Positions 1 through 10,149 of a stretch of 64,000 nt of DNA are shown here, one piece after another. The notes under the pieces were generated by a model. The model did not search any database. It had not been told where the DNA came from and worked only from the letters and a program-made list of their open reading frames with translations. This DNA is from Lachnospiraceae bacterium MD308 (GTDB lineage Bacteria > Bacillota > Clostridia > Lachnospirales > Lachnospiraceae), in contig VIQU02000019.1 in NCBI GenBank assembly GCA_010206225.2, positions 20,583 to 84,582 of the forward strand. The letters are read 5' to 3'. A program made the position numbers and the translations under genes. Every line of letters begins with the position of its first letter. Within the stretch, counting starts at the first letter, position 1.

Positions 1-1
1 A

Positions 2-1564
2 TTTGATCAGTATGTATATCCTCTGTATGAGAAGGACATCCGGGAAGGCAGAATCACAGAGGAAAGAGCGCTGGAGATTTTAGAATGTTTCTTTATCAAG
101 TGTAATGAAATCAACAAGCTTCGGTCATGGCCAGATACGGAATTCTTTATGGGTTACCAGATGTTTATCAATATGGCGGTGTGCGGACAGACGGTAGACG
201 GCAAGGACGCGACCAATGCTGTATCGATGCTTTGCATTAAGTCCTGCCGCGAGCTTAAGCTCATCACTCCTTCCGTTTCTGTTAAATATTTTGACGGAAC
301 GAAAGATGAAGTGCTGTACAATGCGTTAGAGGCGGCGATTGAACATAAAGGCGGTATGCCTGCATTTTATAATGACAATGCATTTATTAAAACCTTGCGT
401 GATATGGGGATCGCTGAAAAGGATCTGGTTGATTGGAGCCCGGACGGATGTATTGAAGCCTCTATTCCCGGGAAATGGGATTTTGCAGCAAAAGGACCGT
501 GGCTTAATGTTGAGAAGGTATTAGAGATTACATTAAATGACGGCGTAGATCCGGCTACCGGAATTGTGTTTAAGAAAACAGATAAGAAAATTGCCTGCTG
601 TACATCCATAGACGAAGTATTTGATGAATTTAAAAAGATGCTCAAATATTTTATGGATCTTAATTGTATTACAGAGCACGTCAATGATGATGTACATATC
701 AGATATGATCTGAATGCATTCCGGTCTTCACTTGTGGAGGATTGCATCGGAAGATGTCTGGATCTTGTAGAAGGCGGTTCCCTGTATTCGGCGGACGGCG
801 GGCCTACAGCAGGTTCTATCAGTTCAGGAGATGCGCTTACAGCTATCGAATATCTGGTATTTGACAAGAAGATTCTTACGATGGAACAGGTTTTGCATGC
901 ATGCAGGACGAATTTTCAGGATAGTACCACGGTTCCTACCGGCGGGGAAATACAGCTTCTTATGAAAAATAAAGCGCCGAAATTCGGTAATGATAATGAT
1001 TATGCAGATAAATGGGTAGTGGCAGTAGAGGATTATATCGGCTCCAGCTTAAGGCATAATTACAAGAGCTCGAAATATGGCAAAGGTCCGGTTCCGTGCT
1101 GTTTCTCTTACAGCCAGAGTCCGGTTACGGGAAATATTTCATTTGGAAGCAGGATCGGGGCTACCCCGGACGGACGTGCGGCGGGCTCGCCTGTGAATAA
1201 CGGTGTTTCTCCGGCGAATGGTTCAGAAAGAAGCGGCGCTACAGCAGCATGCAATTCTGTTGGGAAGATACCTACCATCTGGGATCAAAAAGGCAATATC
1301 TTTAATATGCGTCTGGCTCCTTCCGCGATTGCGACAGAGGAATCAAGGAGAAAGATTGTCAGCATGATACGGGCGTTCTTTGGCAAGGACGGGCAGCAGA
1401 TCCAGTTTAACGTTACAGACAATGAGACGCTTAAGGCGGCGCAGAAAAATCCAGAGGAATATTCTGACCTTATGGTTCGAGTATCAGGTTACAGCGCGCT
1501 CTTTACTTCTCTTGGTGAATCTGCGCAAAACGACGTCATTAACAGAATAGAGGTAGCGTTATAA
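2..1564 (+). CDS. Glycyl radical enzyme (PFL-like dehydratase/lyase family), 5' truncated by window edge
   Basis: Frame is open from nt 2 (FDQYVYPLYEKDIREGRITEERALEILECFFIKCNEINKLRSWPDTEFFMGYQMF...), so the ORF start at 149 is not the true start. Cys-Glu active-site motif DGCIEASIPG, C-terminal glycyl radical loop RVSGYSALFTSLGE; adjacent activase. Confidence 0.93.
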   Translation, partial: FDQYVYPLYEKDIREGRITEERALEILECFFIKCNEINKLRSWPDTEFFMGYQMFINMAVCGQTVDGKDATNAVSMLCIKSCRELKLITPSVSVKYFDGTKDEVLYNALEAAIEHKGGMPAFYNDNAFIKTLRDMGIAEKDLVDWSPDGCIEASIPGKWDFAAKGPWLNVEKVLEITLNDGVDPATGIVFKKTDKKIACCTSIDEVFDEFKKMLKYFMDLNCITEHVNDDVHIRYDLNAFRSSLVEDCIGRCLDLVEGGSLYSADGGPTAGSISSGDALTAIEYLVFDKKILTMEQVLHACRTNFQDSTTVPTGGEIQLLMKNKAPKFGNDNDYADKWVVAVEDYIGSSLRHNYKSSKYGKGPVPCCFSYSQSPVTGNISFGSRIGATPDGRAAGSPVNNGVSPANGSERSGATAACNSVGKIPTIWDQKGNIFNMRLAPSAIATEESRRKIVSMIRAFFGKDGQQIQFNVTDNETLKAAQKNPEEYSDLMVRVSGYSALFTSLGESAQNDVINRIEVAL

Positions 1565-2464
1565 GTGAGGGTATTTAATATTGAAAGATGTTCAACGGAG
1601 GATGGCCCCGGAATACGGACGACAGTATTTTTAAAAGGCTGCCTTCTAAGGTGTAAATGGTGCGGCAATCCTGAGTCACAGTTATTTGAACCGCAGATCT
1701 TATTCAAATCAGTCAAATGTACCGGATGCGGGCGGTGTCTTAAGACCTGCCCCTCCGGGGCGATTTACCGTCATCCTGAGTTTGGAATGATTACGGACGG
1801 CATGAAATGTACAATGTGCAAAAAATGTATCGATGCCTGTTACGCAGATGCCAGAGTTGTTCAGGGAGAGGATTATACGGTAGAAGAGCTTATGGAAGAG
1901 CTTGCAAGGGATGAGGTATATTATCTGGAAAGCGGAGGCGGTATAACATTCAGCGGTGGAGAACCTCTTTTATACGCTTCTTTTATAAAAAAATGTTCCG
2001 TATTGGCACATAAACGCGGGTGGAATGTGCTGATTGAGACATGCGGGCAGGCTCCGGAAGGAAAATTAAGAGAAATCGCTGACTATGTTGATATTATTTA
2101 CTGCGATTATAAGCATTTTTCGGGAGAAAAGCATTTGGAGCTTACCGGAAGAGACAACCGTGAGATTTTAAATAATATCAGATGGATGGATCAAAATTTT
2201 AAAGGCGAGCTTTATCTTCGATACCCTTATATTCCGGGCTGCAATAATGATTCATATGCAATTGAAAAATTCCTTGAATTTGCAGAAGGCTTAGAGAAGG
2301 TAACGGAAGTGGTATTTCTTCCATATCACAGGCTTGGGCTTGATAAATACCATGGGCTGGGACGCATATACGAAATGGGAGATATGGAATCGCTGAAAGT
2401 AAAGGATCTGCAGTTTTTAAAAGAGTACGAGAAAAAATATCATATAAAAATTTCTGTACAATAA
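1565..2464 (+). CDS. Glycyl-radical enzyme activating enzyme (radical SAM, two auxiliary 4Fe-4S clusters)
   Basis: KGCLLRCKWCGNPE (CX3CX2C) plus CTGCGRCLKTCPSGAI and CTMCKKCIDACYADA ferredoxin motifs; GTG start abuts GRE stop. Confidence 0.93.
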   Translation: MRVFNIERCSTEDGPGIRTTVFLKGCLLRCKWCGNPESQLFEPQILFKSVKCTGCGRCLKTCPSGAIYRHPEFGMITDGMKCTMCKKCIDACYADARVVQGEDYTVEELMEELARDEVYYLESGGGITFSGGEPLLYASFIKKCSVLAHKRGWNVLIETCGQAPEGKLREIADYVDIIYCDYKHFSGEKHLELTGRDNREILNNIRWMDQNFKGELYLRYPYIPGCNNDSYAIEKFLEFAEGLEKVTEVVFLPYHRLGLDKYHGLGRIYEMGDMESLKVKDLQFLKEYEKKYHIKISVQ

Positions 2465-2474
2465 GGAGAAACTT

Positions 2475-3896
2475 ATGAATAAAGCAAAAACTATGGTTGC
2501 ACTGGACTGCGGCAACTCATCTTTTCGGATCGTAACAGGTCAGTACAGTGAAGGGAGGATTCAGAGCGAAGTAATCAACCAGATACCAAATAGTATGGTT
2601 AAAATAGGGAAATACTATTATTGGAACCTTCTTCATATTTTTAACGAATTTAAAGCATCTTTAAAGGAAATCGTATCAAAAAAAGAAAGAATAGATTCGA
2701 TCGGCATCTGCACATGGGGGGTGGATTTTGCGTTTTTTGATAAAGAAGGACATATGCTCTCAAACCCTCTTTCATACAGAAATGTGATTGGTGAAAATCA
2801 GCTTTCAAAGCTTAATGGCGAAGATGAAAAACAGATGTTTTATGAGACGGGAATCTTGTGCGATAAAATTAATTCCCTGTATATGATGGCCGGAATGAAG
2901 GAGCTTTTTCCTCATATTCTTTCCGCGGCGGATAAGTGTCTTATGGTGCCCGATATCTTGAATTATTTCCTGACGGGAGAGATGGTGAATGAACCAAGCG
3001 AATTGAGTACCACACAGCTTATGTCTGCGAAAGACAGGCAGATAAGCCCGACGGTATGCGAAAAATTCGGGATCAACCAGAATATCTTTTGCAAAATAGG
3101 AAAACATGGAGAGAAAATCGGAAATGTGAGAAAAGATATTCTGGAAGAAATAGGTGCGGATTACGATATCCCTGTTATCTGCGTACCGTCTCATGATACG
3201 GCGTCGGCAGTGGCTGCGATACCTGCTGAGGAGGAGAATTTCGGCTTCATAAGCTGCGGTACATGGTCATTGATCGGAACGGAGTTAAAGGAACCTATTT
3301 GTAATGAAGAGGTAAGAAAAGCGAACCTCACGAATGAAGTAGGGGCATTTGGGAGAATCACACTGCTGAAGAATAGTGCAGGGATGTTTATCGTTAATCA
3401 GCTAAAGAAAGAATATGATTTTATTTGTAAGGAAAAAACGTCATGGAATACAATATCGGATCTTGCCGAACAATGTAACAGTACTGCTGTGATAGATTTA
3501 AATGACATTGCATTTTTTAACCCGGCAAGCATGTCAAAGGCCATCTGGAATTACCTTACAGAGAGCGGGCAGGTAAGCGGTGAAATGAGATGGGATGTAT
3601 TATTCAGGACATTTTACGATTCTTTGGCGCGCGTGTATGCAGAGACGATCCGGGACATTGAAAAGGTGACGGGAAATAATTTTGAAAAAGTATATATTGT
3701 AGGAGGAGGAGCGGCAAGCAGGATACTTCTTAGTCTGTCTGCGCATTATATGAACAAAACAATTGTAGTGTGCTATGGAGAGAGTACATCTATGGGAAAT
3801 CTAAGCGTACAATTAAAATATTTTGACAAAGAGCTTACACTTCCTGATATCAGACGTATTATTGCAGAGTCGTATGAAACGAAAACGTATACATAG
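2475..3896 (+). CDS. FGGY-family sugar kinase, rhamnulokinase-like
   Basis: MVALDCGNSSFRIVTG N-terminus, GVDFAFFDKEG, PSHDTASAVAA, SCGTWSLIGTEL, NSAGMFIVNQLKKEY motifs. Confidence 0.85.
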   Translation: MNKAKTMVALDCGNSSFRIVTGQYSEGRIQSEVINQIPNSMVKIGKYYYWNLLHIFNEFKASLKEIVSKKERIDSIGICTWGVDFAFFDKEGHMLSNPLSYRNVIGENQLSKLNGEDEKQMFYETGILCDKINSLYMMAGMKELFPHILSAADKCLMVPDILNYFLTGEMVNEPSELSTTQLMSAKDRQISPTVCEKFGINQNIFCKIGKHGEKIGNVRKDILEEIGADYDIPVICVPSHDTASAVAAIPAEEENFGFISCGTWSLIGTELKEPICNEEVRKANLTNEVGAFGRITLLKNSAGMFIVNQLKKEYDFICKEKTSWNTISDLAEQCNSTAVIDLNDIAFFNPASMSKAIWNYLTESGQVSGEMRWDVLFRTFYDSLARVYAETIRDIEKVTGNNFEKVYIVGGGAASRILLSLSAHYMNKTIVVCYGESTSMGNLSVQLKYFDKELTLPDIRRIIAESYETKTYT

Positions 3897-3904
3897 GGGG
3901 TGAA

Positions 3905-5410
3905 GTGATGAGTGAAAATATTCTGGAAATGAGACATATTACGAAAAGCTTCTTTGGAGTAAATGTTCTGAAGGATACGCAGCTCACTGTAAAAAAAGGG
4001 CAGGTTCATATTCTTCTTGGAGAAAACGGCGCGGGAAAATCTACATTGATTAAGATATTATCCGGCGCTTACGCGAGAGAGGAAGGAACGGTTGTATTTA
4101 ACGGAGAAGAGCTGCCGCAGATGCCGCCGGGAGATGTGATCAGAAAAGGGATCAGCGTTATTTATCAGGAGTTCAATCTGGTTCCTGAGATGCCGATCTA
4201 TGAAAATATTTTTCTTGGAAAAGAGTATGCAAATGGCATAAAGGTTGACCATAAAAGGGAGATGAAAGAAGCAAAGGAATATATGGACAGAATTGGATTG
4301 AATGTCAATCCAAAGACGCTGATATCCCGGATCAGCGTGGCGAAAAAGCAGTTGGTAGAGATTGCGAAGGCAATTTCCAATGATGTTAAGCTTCTTGTAC
4401 TTGATGAACCGACGGCAGCGATTACAGATAAAGAGACAGAGATGTTATTCGAGATCATAAGGGAACTCAAGAGCCAGGGAATCGGCATTATCTATATTTC
4501 TCACCGTATGAGTGAATTGTTTGAAATCGGGGATGTATGTACGGTTATGCGTGACGGGGAATACGTAGGTACGGTAAATATTAAGGATACCACAGAAGAT
4601 GAGCTTACGGAAATGATGGTAGGAAGAAAAGTAAGCTTTGAAAAGATCGAGAACAAGAATATTGATATGGAGGATGTGGTTCTTTCGGTTAAAGATCTGG
4701 GATATAAAGATTTGGTGAAGAATGTGTCCTTTGAGCTTCACAGAGGAGAAATACTTGGATTCGCCGGACTTGTGGGAGCGGGGAGAACAGAAACCGCCAA
4801 GACGATCATTGGAGACTATAAGAAGGACAGAGGAACAGTCCTCTATAAAGGGAAAGAGATTGGGACCAACCTGTCGGAAAATATAAAAAACGGAATCGTA
4901 TATTTGAGTGAGGACCGCAAAGATGAGGGGTTGATTCTTATGCATTCTGTCGCTGAAAATATAGCGCTTCCCAATTTAGACAAGCTGTGCCGTCCGTTCC
5001 TAAACCGCAGGAAGGAGAGAAAGATCGCAAGAGAATATGTGGACAGTCTAAAGATTAAGACTTTTTCTGAATTAACAGATGCTAAGAATCTGTCTGGCGG
5101 AAATCAGCAGAAGGTCGTAATTGCAAAATGGCTCTATTCGGATGCAGATGTATACATTTTTGACGAACCGACAAGAGGTATTGACGTTGGTGCAAGAGAC
5201 GAAATATATAACATTATGTATGAGCTTATTAAAAAGAAAGCTTCTATTATCATGATATCGTCGGATCTTGTAGAAGTGCTTAAGATGAGCGACAGAGTTG
5301 CAGTTATGGGCGGCGGGGAACTTCGCGCGGTACTGGATAATGACGGGGAGCTGACACAGCAGGATATTCTGAAAATAGAACTGGCAGAGGAGGTTAAGGA
5401 TGAAAAATAA
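3905..5410 (+). CDS. Sugar ABC transporter ATP-binding protein (RbsA/MglA-type, two NBDs)
   Basis: Walker A GENGAGKST, two NBD halves, LSGGNQQKVVIAKWL, FDEPTRGIDVGAR. Confidence 0.95.
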   Translation: MMSENILEMRHITKSFFGVNVLKDTQLTVKKGQVHILLGENGAGKSTLIKILSGAYAREEGTVVFNGEELPQMPPGDVIRKGISVIYQEFNLVPEMPIYENIFLGKEYANGIKVDHKREMKEAKEYMDRIGLNVNPKTLISRISVAKKQLVEIAKAISNDVKLLVLDEPTAAITDKETEMLFEIIRELKSQGIGIIYISHRMSELFEIGDVCTVMRDGEYVGTVNIKDTTEDELTEMMVGRKVSFEKIENKNIDMEDVVLSVKDLGYKDLVKNVSFELHRGEILGFAGLVGAGRTETAKTIIGDYKKDRGTVLYKGKEIGTNLSENIKNGIVYLSEDRKDEGLILMHSVAENIALPNLDKLCRPFLNRRKERKIAREYVDSLKIKTFSELTDAKNLSGGNQQKVVIAKWLYSDADVYIFDEPTRGIDVGARDEIYNIMYELIKKKASIIMISSDLVEVLKMSDRVAVMGGGELRAVLDNDGELTQQDILKIELAEEVKDEK

Positions 5411-6356
5411 ACATGAGATTAATTGGGCGGACTGGATCATCTATATGGGGATGATAGGGATATTTCTTGTATTCACTGTTATTTGCTCAGCGATGGGGAA
5501 AGATTTCCTGAATATCAACAATATAATGAATATAGTAAATCAGGCAAGTATTAACGCGATTCTTGCAATCGGTGCATCCATCGTGATCCTTACAGGCGGA
5601 ATTGATCTTTCCGTAGGATCTGTTGTAGGGTTCGTAGGAATATTTCTTGCCATGAATATCAAAGATGGAATGTCAATTCCGGTTGCGATTATTCTGTGTC
5701 TGATCTGCGGCGCGGTGATAGGACTTTTCAACGGGATTCTGATTAGTTATGGCAAGGTTCCGGCTTTTATTACTACATTAGGTTCCATGCAGGCAGTCAG
5801 AGGTCTTGCGCAGATCATAAATGAGGGACAGGCTGTATCAGGATTTCCTTTAGAGATCGGCGCGCTTATGAAAACCAAATTTTTTGGTGTAGTGCCCATA
5901 GGAGTGTTGTATGTAATCGTATTTTATGCGGTTATGATCCTGATTCTCGCTTACACAAAATTCGGAAGAGGAATCTACGCGCTGGGAGGTAATTCCCACG
6001 CCGCCCGCCTGTCAGGAATCAAAGTGAAAAAACTGGAAGTAATCGTATATATACTCTGCGGTATGTTCGCGGCTTTTGCCGGAGTCATGTTACTGGCGCG
6101 TCTTCTTTATGCAGATCCAAGCGCGGGGAATTCTTATGAGATGAACGCGATCGCAGCAGCCGTTATCGGAGGAATCTCCATGTCAGGAGGAAAAGGAAAG
6201 CTTGCGAATACGGTCGTAGGCGCAATCATTCTCGCAACGCTTACAAACGGACTTCAGATTATGAATGTAGCGACATATTACCAGACAGTTATTACAGGGT
6301 TAGTTGTTATTGTGGCCGTTTTTGCAGATAAGAGAAAAGAGCGGAAAGCAGAATAA
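5400..6356 (+). CDS. Sugar ABC transporter permease (RbsC-type)
   Basis: ILTGGIDLSVGSVVG, GIYALGGNSHAARLSGI, overlapping start with upstream NBD gene. Confidence 0.95.
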   Translation: MKNKHEINWADWIIYMGMIGIFLVFTVICSAMGKDFLNINNIMNIVNQASINAILAIGASIVILTGGIDLSVGSVVGFVGIFLAMNIKDGMSIPVAIILCLICGAVIGLFNGILISYGKVPAFITTLGSMQAVRGLAQIINEGQAVSGFPLEIGALMKTKFFGVVPIGVLYVIVFYAVMILILAYTKFGRGIYALGGNSHAARLSGIKVKKLEVIVYILCGMFAAFAGVMLLARLLYADPSAGNSYEMNAIAAAVIGGISMSGGKGKLANTVVGAIILATLTNGLQIMNVATYYQTVITGLVVIVAVFADKRKERKAE

Positions 6357-6406
6357 CTACTGATAAAAACATACACTTATACACCTAAAATTAAGGAGGG
6401 TACACT

Positions 6407-7513
6407 ATGAAAAAGAAATTAGTCAGTGCATTATTATGTGTGGCAATGATTGGAGCAATGTTAGTTGGGTGCAGCAGCGGGAACAACAGCGGAAGTGATG
6501 ACGGCAAATCAGATGATACATCATCTGATGCGGCAGTAGTGGATGATTCCGCGGAGGTATCCGATAAGCTTGCGGAGGAGATCAAAGCTCAGGTTCCAGA
6601 TAAAGATTACGGCGAATATACCATTGGTTTCTGCGGAATGACATTGAATAATGAGTATCATATCATCGTAGCGAATTCAGTAGCGCAGTCTGGGAAGGCG
6701 CTGGGAATGAAAGTTGAGATACAGGCAGGTGCAGAGCATCAGTCAGTAGAAGAGCAGCTTACGATCATTGAGAATTATGTGTCACAGGGTGTAGACGGAA
6801 TCATTCTTGTACCGGCAGCTTCCGAAGGACTTATCTCAGCTCTTCAGGAGTGTAAAGAAGCAGGAATTCCTGTTATCAATCTTGATACAAAGCTGGATGA
6901 GAATACATTGAAGACACTTGGTGAGGATATTCCGTTTTATGGAACCGATAATTATGTAGGCGGCCAGATGGTCGGAGAAAAAGTTGCCGAGATGTATCCG
7001 GACGGCTGCAAAACAGCAATCTTAAGAGGTGTTCAGGGACAGACCAATGACGATGACAGATATAACGGATTCTTAGATAAGGCTGGAGACGTTGTAGAGC
7101 TTGTAGCTGAGCAGCACGCAAACTGGGAGACGGACCTTGGATATACAACGGTTCAGAATATTATTCAGGCCAATCCGGATCTTCAGGTTGTATACTGTGA
7201 AAATGATTTGATGGGAATTGGCGCTTATCAGGCAGTTGACGAGGCAGGTCTTACGGAGCAGATCAAGATTTTCTCATACGATGGCGTAACAGAAGGTCTT
7301 CAGTATGTAATTGATGAGAAATTTGTATCCACCTGCGCACAGCAGCCGATAGAGATGGGTAAACTTGGCGTTATCAACATGGCAAAGATTCTTGCGGGAG
7401 AGAAAGCGGAAACTTATATTGATACAGGATGTAAGCTTGTAACGATCGACAATGCAAAGGATACACTCGCTGAGACAGAGAAATATGCAGAAGAAATCAG
7501 CGCGACAAAATAA
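6407..7513 (+). CDS. Sugar-binding lipoprotein of ABC transporter (RbsB-like, type I PBP)
   Basis: Lipobox MLVGCSSG; VDGIILVPAASEGLISALQECKEAGIPVINLDT. Confidence 0.93.
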   Translation: MKKKLVSALLCVAMIGAMLVGCSSGNNSGSDDGKSDDTSSDAAVVDDSAEVSDKLAEEIKAQVPDKDYGEYTIGFCGMTLNNEYHIIVANSVAQSGKALGMKVEIQAGAEHQSVEEQLTIIENYVSQGVDGIILVPAASEGLISALQECKEAGIPVINLDTKLDENTLKTLGEDIPFYGTDNYVGGQMVGEKVAEMYPDGCKTAILRGVQGQTNDDDRYNGFLDKAGDVVELVAEQHANWETDLGYTTVQNIIQANPDLQVVYCENDLMGIGAYQAVDEAGLTEQIKIFSYDGVTEGLQYVIDEKFVSTCAQQPIEMGKLGVINMAKILAGEKAETYIDTGCKLVTIDNAKDTLAETEKYAEEISATK

Positions 7514-7536
7514 TGCGGTATAAAGAGGGTTAAAGA

Positions 7537-8184
7537 ATGAATTATAAACAATTAATTGTAGAAAGCGGAAAAAGGATGTCAGGCTCCGGCCTTACTGTAG
7601 AAACATGGGGAAATATTAGTTTCCGCGATAAAGAGACCGGACTTGTATATCTGACTCCAAGCGCAATGCTCTATGATACGATTGTGGAGGATGACGTAGT
7701 AGTATGCAGATTAGACGGAACGATCGTGGAGGGAGAAAGAAAGCCAACCATCGAAACAGAAATGCATTTGTCTGTTTATCGAAACAGAGAAGATGTAAAT
7801 GCGATCATACATACGCACCCAATCTATTCGATGGTGTATGCGGCTCAGGGCAAGGATATCCCACTCATCATTGATGAGGCAGCGCAGATACTGGGAGATG
7901 TATGCAGATGTGCGGATTATGCGCTTCCAGGCAGTGCAGAGCTTGCGGAAAACTGTGTAAAAGCGCTGGGAGAAAGATCAAATAGCTGTTTGATCCATTC
8001 TCACGGAGCGGTATGCGTCTCGGGTGATATGGACGGCGCTTTTAAAACAGCGAAAGTACTTGAAGTCACAGCCCAGATTTATTATATGATCGAAGCAACC
8101 GGCGGGAAACCGGCGGGAATCTCCGATGAGAATATAAAGGCAATGCAGGATTTTGTTAAAAACTCATATGGGCAAGGAAAGTAG
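7537..8184 (+). CDS. Class II aldolase/adducin family, FucA/RhaD-like aldolase
   Basis: GNISFRD, AIIHTHPIYS, LIHSHGAVCVSG metal-binding motifs. Confidence 0.88.
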   Translation: MNYKQLIVESGKRMSGSGLTVETWGNISFRDKETGLVYLTPSAMLYDTIVEDDVVVCRLDGTIVEGERKPTIETEMHLSVYRNREDVNAIIHTHPIYSMVYAAQGKDIPLIIDEAAQILGDVCRCADYALPGSAELAENCVKALGERSNSCLIHSHGAVCVSGDMDGAFKTAKVLEVTAQIYYMIEATGGKPAGISDENIKAMQDFVKNSYGQGK

Positions 8185-8215
8185 AAGATAAACAAAAATA
8201 AGTGTATGTTTGTTA

Positions 8216-8250
8216 GCTGCCGCGCGAAACACAAGCGCGGCAGCGATTTT
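8216..8250 (+). terminator. Intrinsic terminator closing the GRE locus
   Basis: GCTGCCGCGC (8216-8225) / GCGCGGCAGC (8235-8244), perfect 10-bp stem, 9-nt loop, followed by gattttt. Confidence 0.85.
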
Positions 8251-8356
8251 TGGTGTAAATTGATGCGATTTGCCGGCAGCAAATAAATAATTAATAAATT
8301 ACACTTAATTTTAGTAGAATATTAATAAAATAATTTTCAAAATATTTAGAACATGC

Positions 8357-8362
8357 TATAAT
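8357..8362 (+). promoter_or_regulatory. Putative extended -10 promoter for dhaKL
   Basis: tgcTATAAT in an AT-rich tract 36 bp upstream of the start codon; -35 is weak. Confidence 0.5.
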
Positions 8363-8397
8363 ATTACCAATTAAAACAAGGGAAAAGAGGTAGGAGC

Positions 8398-10149
8398 ATG
8401 AGAAAAATTATTAACTCACCGGATCATGTCGTATCGGAGATGATGGAGGGCTATATCAGCGCTTACGGAAGGTACTATGAGAAGCATCCGAATGTGAACG
8501 GCGTGATCCTGAAACAGAGGAGAAAAGATAAGGTAGCGCTTGTCATCGGCGGCGGCAGCGGTCATGAGCCGATGTTTTCCGGCTTTGTAGGAAAGGGCCT
8601 TGCGGATGCGGCGGCCTGTGGCAACATCTTTGCCTCTCCAGATCCGAACACGGTCTATGAGACGGCAAAAGCAGTGGATCAGGGGAAGGGCGTGATCTTT
8701 GTGTACGGCTGTTATGCAGGAGATAACCTGAACTTTGATATGGGCGAGGAGTTCTTAAATGACGACGGGATTCCGACGACGCATGTACGTGTATGGGATG
8801 ACGTAGCGTCCGCGCCGAAGGAGAGAATCGAAGACCGCAGGGGAATCGCGGGGGATGTGTTCGTGGTAAAGATCGCGGGAGCAGCGTGCGATGCGGGACT
8901 GTCTCTTGAGGAGGTAACAAGGGTTACAAAGAAAGCAAGGGATAACACAAAGACGATCGGAGTTGCCACGGCGCCGGCACAGCTTCCGGGAATTGACAAG
9001 CCGATCTTCGAGCTTCCAGAAGGCGAGATTGAGTACGGGATGGGGCTTCACGGGGAGAGAGGTGTGCTCCGTACCGCATGGCAGGATGCGGACGTCCTGG
9101 TGGAAAAGATGTACGGACAGATTATGGAAGATGCGGACCTTTCCGCCGGCGATGAAGTGTGCGTACTGGTAAATGGACTTGGTTCCACGACGATCACGGA
9201 GCTTGCCATCTCCTACCGCAAGGTGAAAAAGCTTTTGGACAGAGACGGAATCAAGGTACATGACACGGACCTGAACAGCTACTGTACCAGTCAGGAGATG
9301 GGCGGTTTTTCCATCACTTTATTCAAGCTGGACGAGGAGCTTAAGAAGTACTATGATATGCCCTGTTACTGCCCATTTTACGCAAAAGGAGAGCTCACCG
9401 GAGCAGGGATAGAGGAACAGGAAGAGAGTGCGGCATCGATAGAAGAGGAGCCGGAATTTGATGAGAATGATATAGAAGCGGCCAAAATCGTAAGGAGCAG
9501 GGAAGGTGTTCTTACAGAGCTGAATGCCGCAGATGCCAGAAATATGCTGATCTACATAGCGGATAAGATTATCGCGAAGAAGCCTTACCTGACAGAGATC
9601 GACAGCGCGATTGGAGACGGAGATCACGGAATCGGAATGGCAGGCGGTATGCAGAAGGCAAAGAGAAAACTTCTTAAAATGGAAGATGAAAAAAATGTAT
9701 ACGCAGTATTTGAGGCGGCCGGGAAAGCGATGCTTTTGTCTATGGGCGGAGCGTCAGGGGTAATCTTTGGAAGTCTTTATCTTGCGGGAGCGAAAGGAAT
9801 GGAGTCGAAGAGCGCGCTGAGAGCTGGGGACCTTGCGGCGATGGAGAGAATGAGCCTTGCGGCGATTCAGGAAAGAGGGAAGGCCGAAGTAGGAGATAAG
9901 ACGATGGTCGATGCATTGGTTCCGGCGGTAGAGGCGATGGAGGCAGAGCATGGGAAGGGGCTCTTAGAGATGCTGAAAGCTGCGGAGGCGGCAGCGGCTC
10001 AGGGAGTCGAGGATACGAAGAAGTATCAGGCGAAATTTGGACGTGCCAAATCACTGATGGAGAGAGCCGTCGGATATCAGGATGCAGGGGCGACCTCTGT
10101 ATGGCTGATACTGCAGGGAATGCGGGAATTTGTAGAAGATAAAATGTAA
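8398..10149 (+). CDS. Dihydroxyacetone kinase-type protein, DhaK and DhaL domains fused
   Basis: DhaK: VIGGGSGHEPMFSGFVGKGLADAAACG, NGLGSTTITEL; DhaL: TEIDSAIGDGDHGIGMAGGMQKA, GGASGVIFGSLYL, GDKTMVDALVPA. Confidence 0.92.
   Translation: MRKIINSPDHVVSEMMEGYISAYGRYYEKHPNVNGVILKQRRKDKVALVIGGGSGHEPMFSGFVGKGLADAAACGNIFASPDPNTVYETAKAVDQGKGVIFVYGCYAGDNLNFDMGEEFLNDDGIPTTHVRVWDDVASAPKERIEDRRGIAGDVFVVKIAGAACDAGLSLEEVTRVTKKARDNTKTIGVATAPAQLPGIDKPIFELPEGEIEYGMGLHGERGVLRTAWQDADVLVEKMYGQIMEDADLSAGDEVCVLVNGLGSTTITELAISYRKVKKLLDRDGIKVHDTDLNSYCTSQEMGGFSITLFKLDEELKKYYDMPCYCPFYAKGELTGAGIEEQEESAASIEEEPEFDENDIEAAKIVRSREGVLTELNAADARNMLIYIADKIIAKKPYLTEIDSAIGDGDHGIGMAGGMQKAKRKLLKMEDEKNVYAVFEAAGKAMLLSMGGASGVIFGSLYLAGAKGMESKSALRAGDLAAMERMSLAAIQERGKAEVGDKTMVDALVPAVEAMEAEHGKGLLEMLKAAEAAAAQGVEDTKKYQAKFGRAKSLMERAVGYQDAGATSVWLILQGMREFVEDKM

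Noticed and set aside
8543-9261. Several long antisense ORFs opposite dhaKL
   Set aside because: Expected by-product of GC-skewed codon usage in the sense gene; no start signals or recognisable domains.
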